64,000 nucleotides of DNA from Pectobacterium aroidearum (GCF_015689195.1 NZ_CP065044.1:3100001-3164000), one strand, 5' to 3'. Shown: positions 18,401-27,560, counted from the stretch's first letter. Notes: generated from the sequence alone by a model not told the origin. Numbers and translations are program-made.

Positions 18401-18853
18401 ATTCTGGATAAAATGATCGCAGTTAACCCCACGTTGCAGAAAATTCATAAAGGTGAACCCATTGCCGAGTCAGAGCTGATAACGCTTACCTCGACCATCC
18501 TTACTAGCCATCCGAGTGTGAGTTTGGAGGTACTGAATGAATTCTATGGCCGCACTGCTGATCAACTGCACCTGACGGTACGTGAGATTATAGGGCTGGA
18601 TCCGCAAGCCATTGAAGACCACTTCAAAGGTTTTCTGCACACCCATCCAGCACTCACCGCTAAGCAGGTACGCTTTATGAACTTGCTGAAGAACCATATC
18701 GCCCAGCACGGTTCTATCGTGATCGACACACTATACGAAAAACCTTTTATTTCCGTTTCGCATGAGGGTGTTGATGGAGTCTTCCCTCCCGGTGACGTCG
18801 ACGAATTGATAGCTGTCTTAGAGCCATTTTTGAAGCAGGAAGATGCCCGTTGA
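15482..18853 (+). CDS. hsdR: Type I restriction enzyme subunit R
   Basis: 1123 residues. It has an N-terminal DUF4145-like helical domain (about 20-125), a coiled coil (about 140-200), and a PD-(D/E)xK nuclease with D253, E268 and K270 (GRVDYVLW, AVIEAKKSG). An SF2 translocase follows: Walker A QATGTGKT near 383-390, motif II DESH 476-479, GLTATP, and QMIGRGTRLRP as motif VI. The C terminus is an EcoEI_R_C-like domain. All catalytic motifs are intact, so it should be active. It is first in the hsdRMS order and is served by the sigma-54 promoter. Confidence 0.96.
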   Translation: MKSTNFEFLRPENDVLANLGGLAEAVLHIDPGSTLTRLRSFAEELTKVIYKEERLPRMPQSSFYELTKSPVFKSCVSKSLINQINFLRIQGNDTAHGAEGNVHNAQMALGTAYQLAMYMGVKYYSKKKDQIPALVEVTDPTVRLNQLQKSVSSYEKELQKQQEALERVMEQLEHERTKNIDKLELPATLDRQKRQQQSQQVADSLQWNEAKTRALLVDTMLLQAGWDIHNPEQVGQEFEVIFPNNPSGKGRVDYVLWGDNGHPLAVIEAKKSGNTNLQAGREQARLYADAFEHMGYQRPVIFYSNGYETFIWDDHQYNTYRPVYGFYSKDSLDYLIYQRHYRTAELEKFNPELSIADRPYQIEAIKTVAAHFQNQRRKALIIQATGTGKTRVAIALAELLLRTGWAKRVLFLCDRKELRVQADDAFKQNLPSEPRCVIGEINKIDKSARIYIATYPGMMNRFAQLDVGFFDLIIADESHRSIYNKYRDLFDYFDALQVGLTATPVKFISRNTFDIFDCETTDPTFEFGLDAAINNEPPYLVPFRVKDLTTDFLRDGIHYNDLTEEQKRQLEEDLGDEEARNTTVAGKDIGRKIFSEDTDRIILENLINNGIKDETGSLVGKTIIFAQSQDHAEHLERRFCKLYPQYGTKVCKVIHNKIPHVGSLIKEFKKADNAFRIAISVDMLDTGIDVPEVVNLVFAKPVKSWVKFWQMIGRGTRLRPHLFGPDKHKTEFLIFDHYGNFDFFEEEYQEPENTGGKSLLQTTFEARFELAQAALQQNHAVAFDAAIELLRADINDLPDTSIAVKRELRVVHQLQQTDLLKRFDAKTQYLLVSNIAPLMSARVLRDKHAIQLDKLIANLERNLVMQASGFDDGRDQLLAELDTLAVNIQAVRQKDAIIAEVRSADFWQDPTIDKLEKARKELRGIMKYRRSGSGGVYAMPATKTGDSGLQVKEREAIFSGANEAMIYRRRLKDILDKMIAVNPTLQKIHKGEPIAESELITLTSTILTSHPSVSLEVLNEFYGRTADQLHLTVREIIGLDPQAIEDHFKGFLHTHPALTAKQVRFMNLLKNHIAQHGSIVIDTLYEKPFISVSHEGVDGVFPPGDVDELIAVLEPFLKQEDAR

Positions 18854-18884
18854 TAAAAAATCAATGGCAATGATTGAAGTACAA

Positions 18885-18901
18885 GAGAGACGCAGTCTCT
18901 C
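18885..18901 (+). other. Intercistronic hairpin between hsdR and hsdM
   Basis: GAGAGAC, loop GCA, GTCTCTC: a perfect 7-bp stem in the 119-nt gap between hsdR and hsdM, with no T-tract. It could be an RNA processing or attenuation site that sets the R:M ratio. Confidence 0.5.
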
Positions 18902-18972
18902 ACATTCAGTAATCGTAGAGTGGATAAGCGCCGCAATAGCGTATCCAGCACATTTAAATATCAGAGAAAAAA

Positions 18973-20577
18973 ATGCTAACAGGTCAAATACGTAACGATA
19001 TCGACAAACTCTGGGAAAAATTCTGGACTGGCGGTATCACCAACCCCTTAACGGTTATTGAGCAAATCAGCTACCTGATGTTTGCCCGTATGCTCGACAT
19101 GCAGGAAGACCTGGCCGAGCGTAAAGCAAGCCGTACCAGTAAAGACTTTGATCGCCTGTTCCCTAATACACCCGCGGGGCAGTTGCTGCGTTGGAAAAAC
19201 TTTAAAAACCTCAGCGGTAAAGAACTGCACAAGCATCTTAAGGAAAACGTTTTCCCTTATTTTGCTAAACTTGGCAAGAAATCTGATGAGCAAGATGGTT
19301 TAGGCCACAGCGGCAGTGCCATCAAAGCCCTGGGACATATTGGCGAATATATGCAAGATGCCGATCTTGAAATTAAAAACGAATCGGTACTGGTCAGCGC
19401 GGTGGAGATGGTGGATGCATTACCACTGACTCAAAACGATATAAAAGGCGATATTTACGAATACCTGCTCAGCAAACTGACCACCGCCGGTATCAATGGC
19501 CAATTCCGTACTCCACGTCATATTATCGATGCCATGATCGAACTGGCAGCTCCTCAGCCCACTGAAACGATCTGTGACCCGGCCTGCGGTACCGCCGGAT
19601 TTCTCGCCCGCACCATGGAATACCTAAACCGTGTACATTCCAGTAAGGCCGGTGTTTTTGCAGACGAAGAAGGCAACAAGTACTATTCTGGTGACCTGTT
19701 AGAGCCTTACCGAAACCATATCAACAAACAGATGTTCTGGGGCTTCGATTTCGACACCACGATGCTGCGCGTCAGCAGTATGAATATGGCGTTGCACGGG
19801 GTAAATGGGGCCAATATTCTCTATCAGGACAGTTTGAGTAAATCAATTAAAGAAAACTTTCCTCAGCAGGAAGAAAACTTCTTCGATGTGATACTTGCCA
19901 ACCCGCCCTTCAAAGGTAGCCTGGACGAAACCAACACCAACCCCGATGTGCTGGGCCTGGTAAAAACCAAAAAAACTGAACTGCTATTTGTTGCCCATAT
20001 TCTGCGAGCACTTAAGCTCGGTGGTCGCGCCGCCGTTATCGTGCCCGATGGCGTGTTATTCGGCTCTAGCAATGCCCACCAACAACTGCGCAAAGAACTA
20101 ATCGAAAATAACCAGCTTGAAGGTATTGTTAGCCTGCCTAGTGGAGTGTTTAAACCCTATGCTGGTGTCAGCACCGCCATTCTGATGTTTACCAAAGGGG
20201 GGGCTACTGACCGGGTCTGGTTCTATGACCTGCAGGCTGACGGTTATTCATTAGACGATAAGCGCACACCGCTGAAAGGCAAAGATGGCAACGACCTACC
20301 CGATGCTATCGCTAAGTGGAAGCAATATTGTGCTTTGGTGCAGAAGAATGCCTCTGCCCAAGAGATCCACAGCACCTTTGGTGATAAAACGCAAAAGGCC
20401 TTCGTGGTGGATGTCAAAGATATTGCCACCAACAAATTTGATCTCTCTATCAACCGCTACAAAGAAGTGGTGTATGCAGAAGAAGCGTTTGAGGACCCAA
20501 AGAAGATTCTGCAAAAGCTGAAAGCGCTGGAAAGCGAGATTATGGCGGATCTGGATGAGTTGGAGGAGATGCTATGA
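18973..20577 (+). CDS. hsdM: Type I restriction-modification DNA methyltransferase subunit M
   Basis: 534 residues. An N-terminal HsdM helical domain (NDIDKLWEKFWTGGI) precedes an adenine-N6 methyltransferase core with the SAM motif DPACGTAGFL and catalytic NPPF (ILANPPFKGS). A long insertion before motif IV is usual in the family. With HsdS it methylates the recognition site, and with HsdR it restricts. Its stop overlaps the hsdS start by 4 nt (ATGA), so the two are coupled. Confidence 0.96.
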   Translation: MLTGQIRNDIDKLWEKFWTGGITNPLTVIEQISYLMFARMLDMQEDLAERKASRTSKDFDRLFPNTPAGQLLRWKNFKNLSGKELHKHLKENVFPYFAKLGKKSDEQDGLGHSGSAIKALGHIGEYMQDADLEIKNESVLVSAVEMVDALPLTQNDIKGDIYEYLLSKLTTAGINGQFRTPRHIIDAMIELAAPQPTETICDPACGTAGFLARTMEYLNRVHSSKAGVFADEEGNKYYSGDLLEPYRNHINKQMFWGFDFDTTMLRVSSMNMALHGVNGANILYQDSLSKSIKENFPQQEENFFDVILANPPFKGSLDETNTNPDVLGLVKTKKTELLFVAHILRALKLGGRAAVIVPDGVLFGSSNAHQQLRKELIENNQLEGIVSLPSGVFKPYAGVSTAILMFTKGGATDRVWFYDLQADGYSLDDKRTPLKGKDGNDLPDAIAKWKQYCALVQKNASAQEIHSTFGDKTQKAFVVDVKDIATNKFDLSINRYKEVVYAEEAFEDPKKILQKLKALESEIMADLDELEEML

Positions 20578-21623
20578 GTTGGCCTACAGTGAGTCTTAAA
20601 GATATTGCTGTCGCTCATTACGGCAAAGCGCTTAAAAAAGAACATAGGGATGATACGGGCAATTACATCGTTTACGGTAGCTCGGGTGAAGTGGGCAAGC
20701 ACTGCGATTATGTGGCAGATTTTCCGACATTAATCATCGGGCGTAAGGGCTCTGTCGGCGAGGTGGTTTGGGCACCAAAGGGGGGGTGGATCATTGATAC
20801 TGCGTTTTATTTGGAGTTATTTGATTGTGAGACAGTTGATCTTCGCTATTTGTTCTATTCTTTGAAACGAGCAAACTTAGTTTCGAAGACAATTACTACA
20901 TCAATTCCTGGACTGAACAGAGATGATTTGTACTGTACACAAATCCCCCTCCCTCCCTTAAACGAACAAAAACGCATCGCTGCCATTCTCGATAAAGTAG
21001 ATGCTATCCGACGTAAGCGCAAGCAAGCCATCCAGCTTGCCAATGACTTTCTGCGTGCTGTTTTTCTGAATATGTTTGGTGATCCAAACAGCAACAGTAA
21101 GAATGCTCATGTTATACCAATGACGGAAGTCTTTAGCATCAGAACAGGTAGTCTGAATTCTAATGCTGCGGTAGTGGGAGGTAAGTATCCTTTCTTCACT
21201 TGCGCAAAAGAGGTGTTTGCAATTGATGACTATGCCTTCAATCAAGAAGCTCTGCTACTAGCTGGAAATAATGCTCAAGCTGATTATGACGTGAAACATT
21301 ACAAAGGAAAATTCAATGCCTACCAACGGACATATGTGCTTACTCTTCGAAACCTAAACTGGAGTTATCCTTTCTATAAATTCGCACTGGAATACCAACT
21401 GTCGAACTTAAAAAGGATATCCAAAGGATCGAATACAAAATACATCACAATGGAGATAATGAGCAGAACAATGCTTCCTGTACCAAATGAGTTGGAGCAA
21501 CGATCATTTGTTCAATATTTTAATAACATCAAAAAATTCCTTGCTTTTTCAGAGAAATATGAGGATGAAAGTGAAAACTTATTTACATCCTCAAACCAAA
21601 AAGCCTTTCGAGGTGAACTGTGA
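20574..21623 (+). CDS. hsdS: Type I restriction-modification specificity subunit S
   Basis: 349 residues with two target-recognition domains. TRD1 (about 1-125) ends in the conserved QIPLPPLNEQKRIAAILDKV helix start. TRD2 (about 175-300) ends in a divergent MLPVPNELEQRSF. The protein is rather short compared with the usual 400-450, mainly through a compact second half. The DNA site cannot be read from sequence. A 44-nt gap leads to the next gene on the same strand. Confidence 0.93.
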   Translation: MSWPTVSLKDIAVAHYGKALKKEHRDDTGNYIVYGSSGEVGKHCDYVADFPTLIIGRKGSVGEVVWAPKGGWIIDTAFYLELFDCETVDLRYLFYSLKRANLVSKTITTSIPGLNRDDLYCTQIPLPPLNEQKRIAAILDKVDAIRRKRKQAIQLANDFLRAVFLNMFGDPNSNSKNAHVIPMTEVFSIRTGSLNSNAAVVGGKYPFFTCAKEVFAIDDYAFNQEALLLAGNNAQADYDVKHYKGKFNAYQRTYVLTLRNLNWSYPFYKFALEYQLSNLKRISKGSNTKYITMEIMSRTMLPVPNELEQRSFVQYFNNIKKFLAFSEKYEDESENLFTSSNQKAFRGEL

Positions 21624-21667
21624 ATAGTCAGCATCCCTTTCCTGATGAACTATAGGAGTGAGTCCAA

Positions 21668-24600
21668 ATGGACTTATTTGACCCGCTAACAATTCAGCTA
21701 ACCTTACCCACAAAGGCTGCACCTACTAGCAAAGTGGGTGGAAATTTTGTGCACAAACTGCTTTTCAGAGCAACGAAAGTTGAATCTCAAGTCAGACATG
21801 CAGATTTTCCAGGATATCTTGAGCTTGTTACGGGTTTACCTGCTCCTTTGGATTGCATTTATCTGAAAGATCCCAATACCAGGGGTAAATGTCCGGATGG
21901 TTTGGCTTCTCTCAAAGCTAAAGAACCGTTTACCTTTGAAGATTGGCAGGAAGGTATCCAACTAAGTTGGGAGCAATTCCCGGAGCAGGCATTTAGCAAG
22001 GAGCCAGAGGAAATTAACCGACTTTGGCATAATCAATTTCAGTTTAAAGAAGAAGATACTGAACACGACTTTCCAGGACTCCGAAAACCTCAACTAGGCG
22101 CGCTTCATGCCATCGCAGGCTATTTTGCTACTGATTTACAAGTAGAACCGGCAACTGTTGTTTTGCCTACAGGAACGGGGAAAACGGAAACAATGCTGGC
22201 CACTATGGTTTATCAGCGGTGTGGGAAAATTCTGGTTATCGTTCCATCTGATTCCCTGCGGTCGCAAATATCCAAAAAATTTATTGAATTTGGGTATTTA
22301 CCAGAGCTCACTGTCGTTCCCTTCAATATTGCACTCCCTAACGTCGCTATTATTAAAAAGGGAATTCAAACGGTTGAAGAGGCTGAACAGTTAGTCGGCA
22401 CGTCCAATGTTTTAGTTGCAACGACCAGCGTATTATCTGCCTGCTCCGAAGATGCGTTAAATACACTTTGTGGCTCGTGTACCCATCTTTTTATTGATGA
22501 AGCTCATCATATATCAGCATCATCCTGGCTGGCTATTCGTGAGCGATTTAGAGATAAGCATGTAATACAGTTTACCGCAACCCCGTTCAGAAATGATAAG
22601 AAGTCCCTTGGTGGGAAAATTATCTATAACTACACTATGGGGGAAGCTCAGCGAGCAGGTTATTTTACAAATGTGAATTTGTTGCCTGTAGAAGAGTACT
22701 ACTCCGATCTTGTAGACCACGCAATCGCAGAGATGGCTATAGGTCAACTGCGTGCGGATTTGAATAATGGTCTAGACCACTTACTCATGGCTCGCACAAG
22801 CAATAAGCATCGGGCAGAAGAGCTTGTTATTACATATCAGAGAATTGCATCGGAATTTAACCCAATTATTGTTCATTCTGATTATTCTAAAACTGAGGTA
22901 AGAAACCGCCTTGATGCATTGCTGGTGAGACAATCCAGAATCGTTATTTGCGTAGATATGCTGGGTGAAGGCTACGATCTACCCAACTTAAAAATTGCCG
23001 CCTTACATGATCATCATAAGTCTCTTGCAGTAACTCTCCAGTTCATTGGCCGCTTTACACGCGTAAACCGAGCTCAAAATCTCGGGCAAGCGAGTGTCGT
23101 AATGAATGTTGCAGATCCTAATGTCGAAGGTGAGCTACAACACCTTTATTCAACAGACGCCGATTGGGATAGCGTACTGAGGCGACTCTCAGAAGGAAGA
23201 ATTGCAAGGGAGATTCGACTGCAAGAGGTCGTGGATGCCTTAAAAAGAGAAGGGGATTTGCATGACCAGATTTCCCTTTGGAACCTTGAGCCAAGCTGTT
23301 CAGTTATGTTATTCAAGACCTCTTGCGACCAGTGGGAACCGAAAAGGTACGAAGAAAAACTTCCCAAATTCGATGAATCCTGGCACGCAATAGCAGATGA
23401 TGAGAATTTGCTTGTAGTGTTAGCTGTTCAGACATCCGCCGTCCGATGGGGAAGCTACAAAGATCTCAAAGATACGAACTACAAGATTTTAATTGCGCAT
23501 TGGGACCCCGATAGATCTGCCTTATTTGTATTTTCAAATGACTACAAAGCATTTCGAGTGGAAAATTTAGTCAGCGCTATATGCGACGATAATGTTGAAC
23601 TCGTCAGTGGCGACAAGGTATTCAACGTGTTTAACGGTATTGAATACCCCTTGGCAAGAAATCTTGGGGCATCCCAGATCGGAGCTATCAGTTTTACTCA
23701 ATACTTTGGCCCAAATGTTACCGAAGGGCTTTCATTGATTGAAGCATCACAATCCAGCCTGAGTAATATTGCCGCCCTCGGTTATGAATCAGGGAATCGC
23801 GTAATCTGGGGATGCTCACAGCGTAGAGGCAAAGTCTGGTCACCACAAAAAGGTGGCAGCATTACTGATTGGTGCGACTGGGTTAAGAAAGCCTGGGATA
23901 AGATCTTCAGCTCCGAACCTGACCCAAATAACCTGACGCGTAATTTTTTGCGTCCTGTCCCATTGCTTGCCCCTTATGAGTCGTATCCGATATCAGCGCA
24001 ATGGGGCGAGTATTTGCTTACTGCGTTTGAGGATAAAGTCGATTTTCACTTTGGTGCTGTAGTAGCTCATCTGTACCTGGTGGAAGTCAGGGCTGCTGGC
24101 AAGTTTGATGATGGCAGTGTGAGACTCATATTCTCTACAGATACGGTTGAATCCGAATACAAGCTTTGTCTTTCAAAAAATACGACATCCAAAGGTTATG
24201 ATTATCAGCTGATATCAGGCCCTGAAGTCTTCGTACAACGAGGTACATCTGATCCGTTGTCACTCGCCGAATACATGAAAATTGATCCAGTGATGATTCA
24301 TTACGCTGATGGTTCATTTTCATACAATGCGCATATAGTCCATGTAAGCCAAAATATTGGCCTTTATGATAGAAAAGAGATTGTCGCTTTCGACTGGCAT
24401 GGGACAGATATTAGAATCGAGTCCATGGGATATGGACGTGATCAAGCTTCGATCCAATGGCGTTGGTTCAATGAAATCCAAGAAGATTACGATGTCATTG
24501 TTAACGATGATGGAAAAGGTGAGTCAGCTGATTTAGTTGGTTTAAAAATCCTTGATGACGGTATTGTGCTAACCTTAATTCATTGCAAATACTCAGGCTC

Positions 24601-24949
24601 AGATGAGCCAGGGGCCAGACTTAAAGACCTCTACGAAGTATGTGGTCAGGCACAGAGGTGTATTCGTTGGAAACACCTTAATCTTACCTATTTATATCAC
24701 CATATTAAGCGTCGTGAGGAACAATGGCGTTCGCGTGGCTATTCTCGTTTCTTAAAGGGTACTATTAAGGAGCTGGCTGCTATGAAAGAACGTGCTAGGA
24801 CAACCCCTATTAGATTCAATGTCATAATTGTTCAGCCAGGCCTTGATGCTAATCAAATTAATGAAGAAGGTCTGAAATTACTTGGTAGTACCGCTCTTTT
24901 TATCAAGAAAACAACCATGGCTAATTTAGCAGTTATTGGTTCAGAATAA
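21668..24949 (+). CDS. DEAD/DEAH helicase fused to a putative nuclease domain (defence-associated)
   Basis: 1093 residues. An SF2 helicase core has Walker A PTGTGKT (166-173 region), DEAH in FIDEAHHIS (277-280), FTATPFRND as motif III and QFIGRFTRVNR as motif VI. The last 170 residues include ESADLVGLKI and LTLIHCKYSG, the order of a PD-(D/E)xK-type site with the acidic residue of the third strand replaced by His-Cys before Lys. A nuclease role is therefore an inference. It begins 44 nt after hsdS and ends 15 nt before an AAA ATPase, forming a second three-gene module. I cannot name the system. Confidence 0.82.
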   Translation: MDLFDPLTIQLTLPTKAAPTSKVGGNFVHKLLFRATKVESQVRHADFPGYLELVTGLPAPLDCIYLKDPNTRGKCPDGLASLKAKEPFTFEDWQEGIQLSWEQFPEQAFSKEPEEINRLWHNQFQFKEEDTEHDFPGLRKPQLGALHAIAGYFATDLQVEPATVVLPTGTGKTETMLATMVYQRCGKILVIVPSDSLRSQISKKFIEFGYLPELTVVPFNIALPNVAIIKKGIQTVEEAEQLVGTSNVLVATTSVLSACSEDALNTLCGSCTHLFIDEAHHISASSWLAIRERFRDKHVIQFTATPFRNDKKSLGGKIIYNYTMGEAQRAGYFTNVNLLPVEEYYSDLVDHAIAEMAIGQLRADLNNGLDHLLMARTSNKHRAEELVITYQRIASEFNPIIVHSDYSKTEVRNRLDALLVRQSRIVICVDMLGEGYDLPNLKIAALHDHHKSLAVTLQFIGRFTRVNRAQNLGQASVVMNVADPNVEGELQHLYSTDADWDSVLRRLSEGRIAREIRLQEVVDALKREGDLHDQISLWNLEPSCSVMLFKTSCDQWEPKRYEEKLPKFDESWHAIADDENLLVVLAVQTSAVRWGSYKDLKDTNYKILIAHWDPDRSALFVFSNDYKAFRVENLVSAICDDNVELVSGDKVFNVFNGIEYPLARNLGASQIGAISFTQYFGPNVTEGLSLIEASQSSLSNIAALGYESGNRVIWGCSQRRGKVWSPQKGGSITDWCDWVKKAWDKIFSSEPDPNNLTRNFLRPVPLLAPYESYPISAQWGEYLLTAFEDKVDFHFGAVVAHLYLVEVRAAGKFDDGSVRLIFSTDTVESEYKLCLSKNTTSKGYDYQLISGPEVFVQRGTSDPLSLAEYMKIDPVMIHYADGSFSYNAHIVHVSQNIGLYDRKEIVAFDWHGTDIRIESMGYGRDQASIQWRWFNEIQEDYDVIVNDDGKGESADLVGLKILDDGIVLTLIHCKYSGSDEPGARLKDLYEVCGQAQRCIRWKHLNLTYLYHHIKRREEQWRSRGYSRFLKGTIKELAAMKERARTTPIRFNVIIVQPGLDANQINEEGLKLLGSTALFIKKTTMANLAVIGSE

Positions 24950-24964
24950 CTTAGAGGCTAGATT

Positions 24965-26608
24965 ATGAGAATAACTAAAATATCACTGACAAATTTCCGT
25001 TCCTTTAAAGAAACACAAACAATCGATATTGCACCAGTGACACTTTTGTTTGGTCCAAATAGTGTTGGTAAGAGCTCTATATTAATGGCACTCGCTTATG
25101 TACAGCAGATTCTGAAGCAAGGGCATTGCAACCCGCAAAAGCTAGATGCCCTAGGTAACAAAACAATAGGTGGTTTTCGTGCACTTGTTCACGGGCAGGA
25201 CCTAACGAAAACTATTCGAATTCGGCTGGATTATTCGCCGGATAAAACGCCGTTTGTATACTATGGTTCGGATGTCGATGCGATGACAAACCATATTCAA
25301 TACGCCCACTATGTTTTGATGAATGACTTCGGCGGCAGCATCGAATCTGGAACGGTTGAGTTCGAGATTGCATGGTCAGAGCGTTTCAAGCGGGCTTATG
25401 TAAAAAATTACCGAGTTTGGGCTAATGATGTATACGTGGGCTGTGTCAATTCTTCTGAGGATCTGAAAAACACTCTGGTTCAGGAGCTTAATACTCAGCA
25501 TCCTCTACTTATCCCCTATAACAATGAAGACTGGCTTGAGAGCGAGTATGGAGAAGCTGAGGGTAGAGAACCTCTGGAGCTGGACGAATATCATACGGAA
25601 TTTGAGCAGGTTCTGAACCAGTTGAACCCAAACCCAGCTTCAACTGCTACTGTAGCAGATAAAGACAATTCGGGAACTGACTTCGTAAACCGCATTGCTC
25701 CTATTGCATTAGCCTGTCGAAGTGGTGCAATCCCTTTACTTGGAACCCCTGTTGTTACCAATTTGTCTGGACAGGATTTTGATGAATTTGATGAGCACTT
25801 TAATTTTCTTGTAGTTCAGGAGATATTGAGTCAGGTTTTCGTATTACCCCTTGATATGCTAATGAAATATCTAAGCAAAAGTGTTCAGATTGGCCCAATT
25901 CGCTTAGTGCCAGATAACGATTATGTGCCTAACCCCCATCCAGAACAAAGGGACTGGGTAGATGGTTCAGCAGCTTGGGATTTACTGTACAAAGATCCCA
26001 ACAGTGATAGCACTATCCGAAAGCTGCTCGGAAGCACTAGTGACTGGTTTGCATCAAGCAACAAACTTGATGCAGGCTACGAAATCATCAACCGCTCTAT
26101 TGCTGAGAGTACAAATATCGATAGTACTGATGAGCATATGGGGCTACTCAATAAGCGGCATGTTTTCTTTAGAGAACTTCGTAGTAATATTCTACTGTCA
26201 GCAAACCAATTGGGTACTGGTATTTCTCAGGTTCTTCCGATAGTTGTTGCGGCAAATTATGATGACATTGCACTTATAAGCGTTGAACAGCCTGAATTAC
26301 ATATTCATCCCCGCATTCAAGTAGAAATTGCAGAAGTTTTTCTTCATGCGAAGGATAAACACTCCTTTCTAATCGAAACACACAGTGAGCATTTGATTCT
26401 TCGACTTTTAAAAAGAATAAGACAGACAACAGATAATGAACTCCCTGATGGTTCTAAGCCTATACGAGGAGAAGATGTATCAATCATTTACTTGGAACCT
26501 ACAGAGAACGGTGTTTTGACAAAGAGAATTTGCGTGGATGAGGATGGAGAATTTGTTGAACGTTGGCCTCAAGGCTTCTTTGTTGAGCGTCGAGAGGAGC
26601 TTATATAA
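24965..26608 (+). CDS. AAA ATPase of the SMC/OLD-like ABC type
   Basis: 547 residues. Walker A is FGPNSVGKSSIL (about 29-40), the signature-like region is LSANQLGTGISQVLPI, Walker B is ISVEQPELHIHP and the H-loop is LIETHSEHLILRLL. This is the layout of DUF3696/OLD-like ATPases found in many anti-phage systems, where they pair with an effector. No TOPRIM nuclease is attached, unlike OLD/GajA. The stop overlaps the next start (TAATG), so it is coupled to the PLD-like gene. Confidence 0.85.
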   Translation: MRITKISLTNFRSFKETQTIDIAPVTLLFGPNSVGKSSILMALAYVQQILKQGHCNPQKLDALGNKTIGGFRALVHGQDLTKTIRIRLDYSPDKTPFVYYGSDVDAMTNHIQYAHYVLMNDFGGSIESGTVEFEIAWSERFKRAYVKNYRVWANDVYVGCVNSSEDLKNTLVQELNTQHPLLIPYNNEDWLESEYGEAEGREPLELDEYHTEFEQVLNQLNPNPASTATVADKDNSGTDFVNRIAPIALACRSGAIPLLGTPVVTNLSGQDFDEFDEHFNFLVVQEILSQVFVLPLDMLMKYLSKSVQIGPIRLVPDNDYVPNPHPEQRDWVDGSAAWDLLYKDPNSDSTIRKLLGSTSDWFASSNKLDAGYEIINRSIAESTNIDSTDEHMGLLNKRHVFFRELRSNILLSANQLGTGISQVLPIVVAANYDDIALISVEQPELHIHPRIQVEIAEVFLHAKDKHSFLIETHSEHLILRLLKRIRQTTDNELPDGSKPIRGEDVSIIYLEPTENGVLTKRICVDEDGEFVERWPQGFFVERREELI

Positions 26609-27534
26609 TGATTTACGAATACGCACTTGATCCTAACGTTTTATATTCATGGGCAACGAATGAACGTGATTATGCCGAGTTCCTCAGAGAATATGGATTA
26701 GGTACACCTCGTATTATCAGCAGCTTCCCAAAGGAAAAAAAATCCAAACTTCGCAGCTACTTGCTCCAGTATAGCCCTGATGATACCCAATCGTTAACGG
26801 CCCAGAGATACACTGAAATGGTTATCAATATCTTGAATTCGATTGTAGTTCGGGAAGTTCAGGATCATGAAGTTACCAATTGGCAGGAGGCCGCTGTTAT
26901 TGAAAATAGGAGGATTCCTTTCGGTGTGATTTTGTCATCAATGGAGATTGAAGAAAACAACAATATCACAATAAGTTCCATGTACTCCCAAAGCAGTATA
27001 TGGAATCATCCAGGTCAATTAGTTATTTCACGCACGAATGCAGAGTTGTTCTCTATCGTTTCAAATTTAGTATGCCTAGCGGAGAATAAAATTGTCATTA
27101 TTGATCCCTATGGTTGGACAACTGAGGCAGTGAGATTTATCCGATTTATGCTTCAATCTATTCCTCGCAATCGAGTTGTCAGTAACTTCCCGATAATAAT
27201 GCTATTTTACAAGGAAAAGAGAGGCAGTGAGAATGGTGGTAGAGGAAGTCCATCTGCTGGCCACGTTAGGCTTCAGATTATACAAGGTTTGATAGATGAT
27301 TTGCCGAATCTACAGGTTCAAGTTTTTGAGCTAAGGGAGAGAGGTGATGCTGATGTCTTTCATAATCGATGCATTTTGACCGAACATGGCGGGATAATTA
27401 CTGGCCACGGCATTAGTGTATCTGGCGAAGAGTCTCATACCGATGAGGCTATTTTGATGAGTTCAGATATCTATCAGAAAAAATGGCAACAATTTGTAGA
27501 GCAAAATTGCTACGAAGTGGCCTCAGAAGCGTAA
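26608..27534 (+). CDS. Putative PLD-like effector of the helicase-ATPase module
   Basis: 308 residues. The C-terminal half contains IIDPYGWTTEAVRFI and then VFHNRCILTEHGGIITGHGI. The pattern FHxR(x)LT...G followed by a short glycine-rich turn resembles degenerate phospholipase-D/MIT-type domains, in which HxK becomes HxR. The N-terminal 140 residues are unlike anything I recognise (IPFGVILSS, WNHPGQLVISRTN). If catalytic it may be a nuclease; otherwise a regulator. It is the last gene of the same-strand run and a hairpin follows its stop. Confidence 0.65.
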   Translation: MIYEYALDPNVLYSWATNERDYAEFLREYGLGTPRIISSFPKEKKSKLRSYLLQYSPDDTQSLTAQRYTEMVINILNSIVVREVQDHEVTNWQEAAVIENRRIPFGVILSSMEIEENNNITISSMYSQSSIWNHPGQLVISRTNAELFSIVSNLVCLAENKIVIIDPYGWTTEAVRFIRFMLQSIPRNRVVSNFPIIMLFYKEKRGSENGGRGSPSAGHVRLQIIQGLIDDLPNLQVQVFELRERGDADVFHNRCILTEHGGIITGHGISVSGEESHTDEAILMSSDIYQKKWQQFVEQNCYEVASEA

Positions 27535-27560
27535 ATGGCTATCACAATTATGATAGCCAT
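27535..27560 (+). terminator. Hairpin ending the defence operon
   Basis: ATGGCTATCA, loop CAATTA, TGATAGCCAT: a perfect 10-bp stem directly after the stop codon. There is no strong T-run, so termination would be weak or Rho-assisted. Confidence 0.55.
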
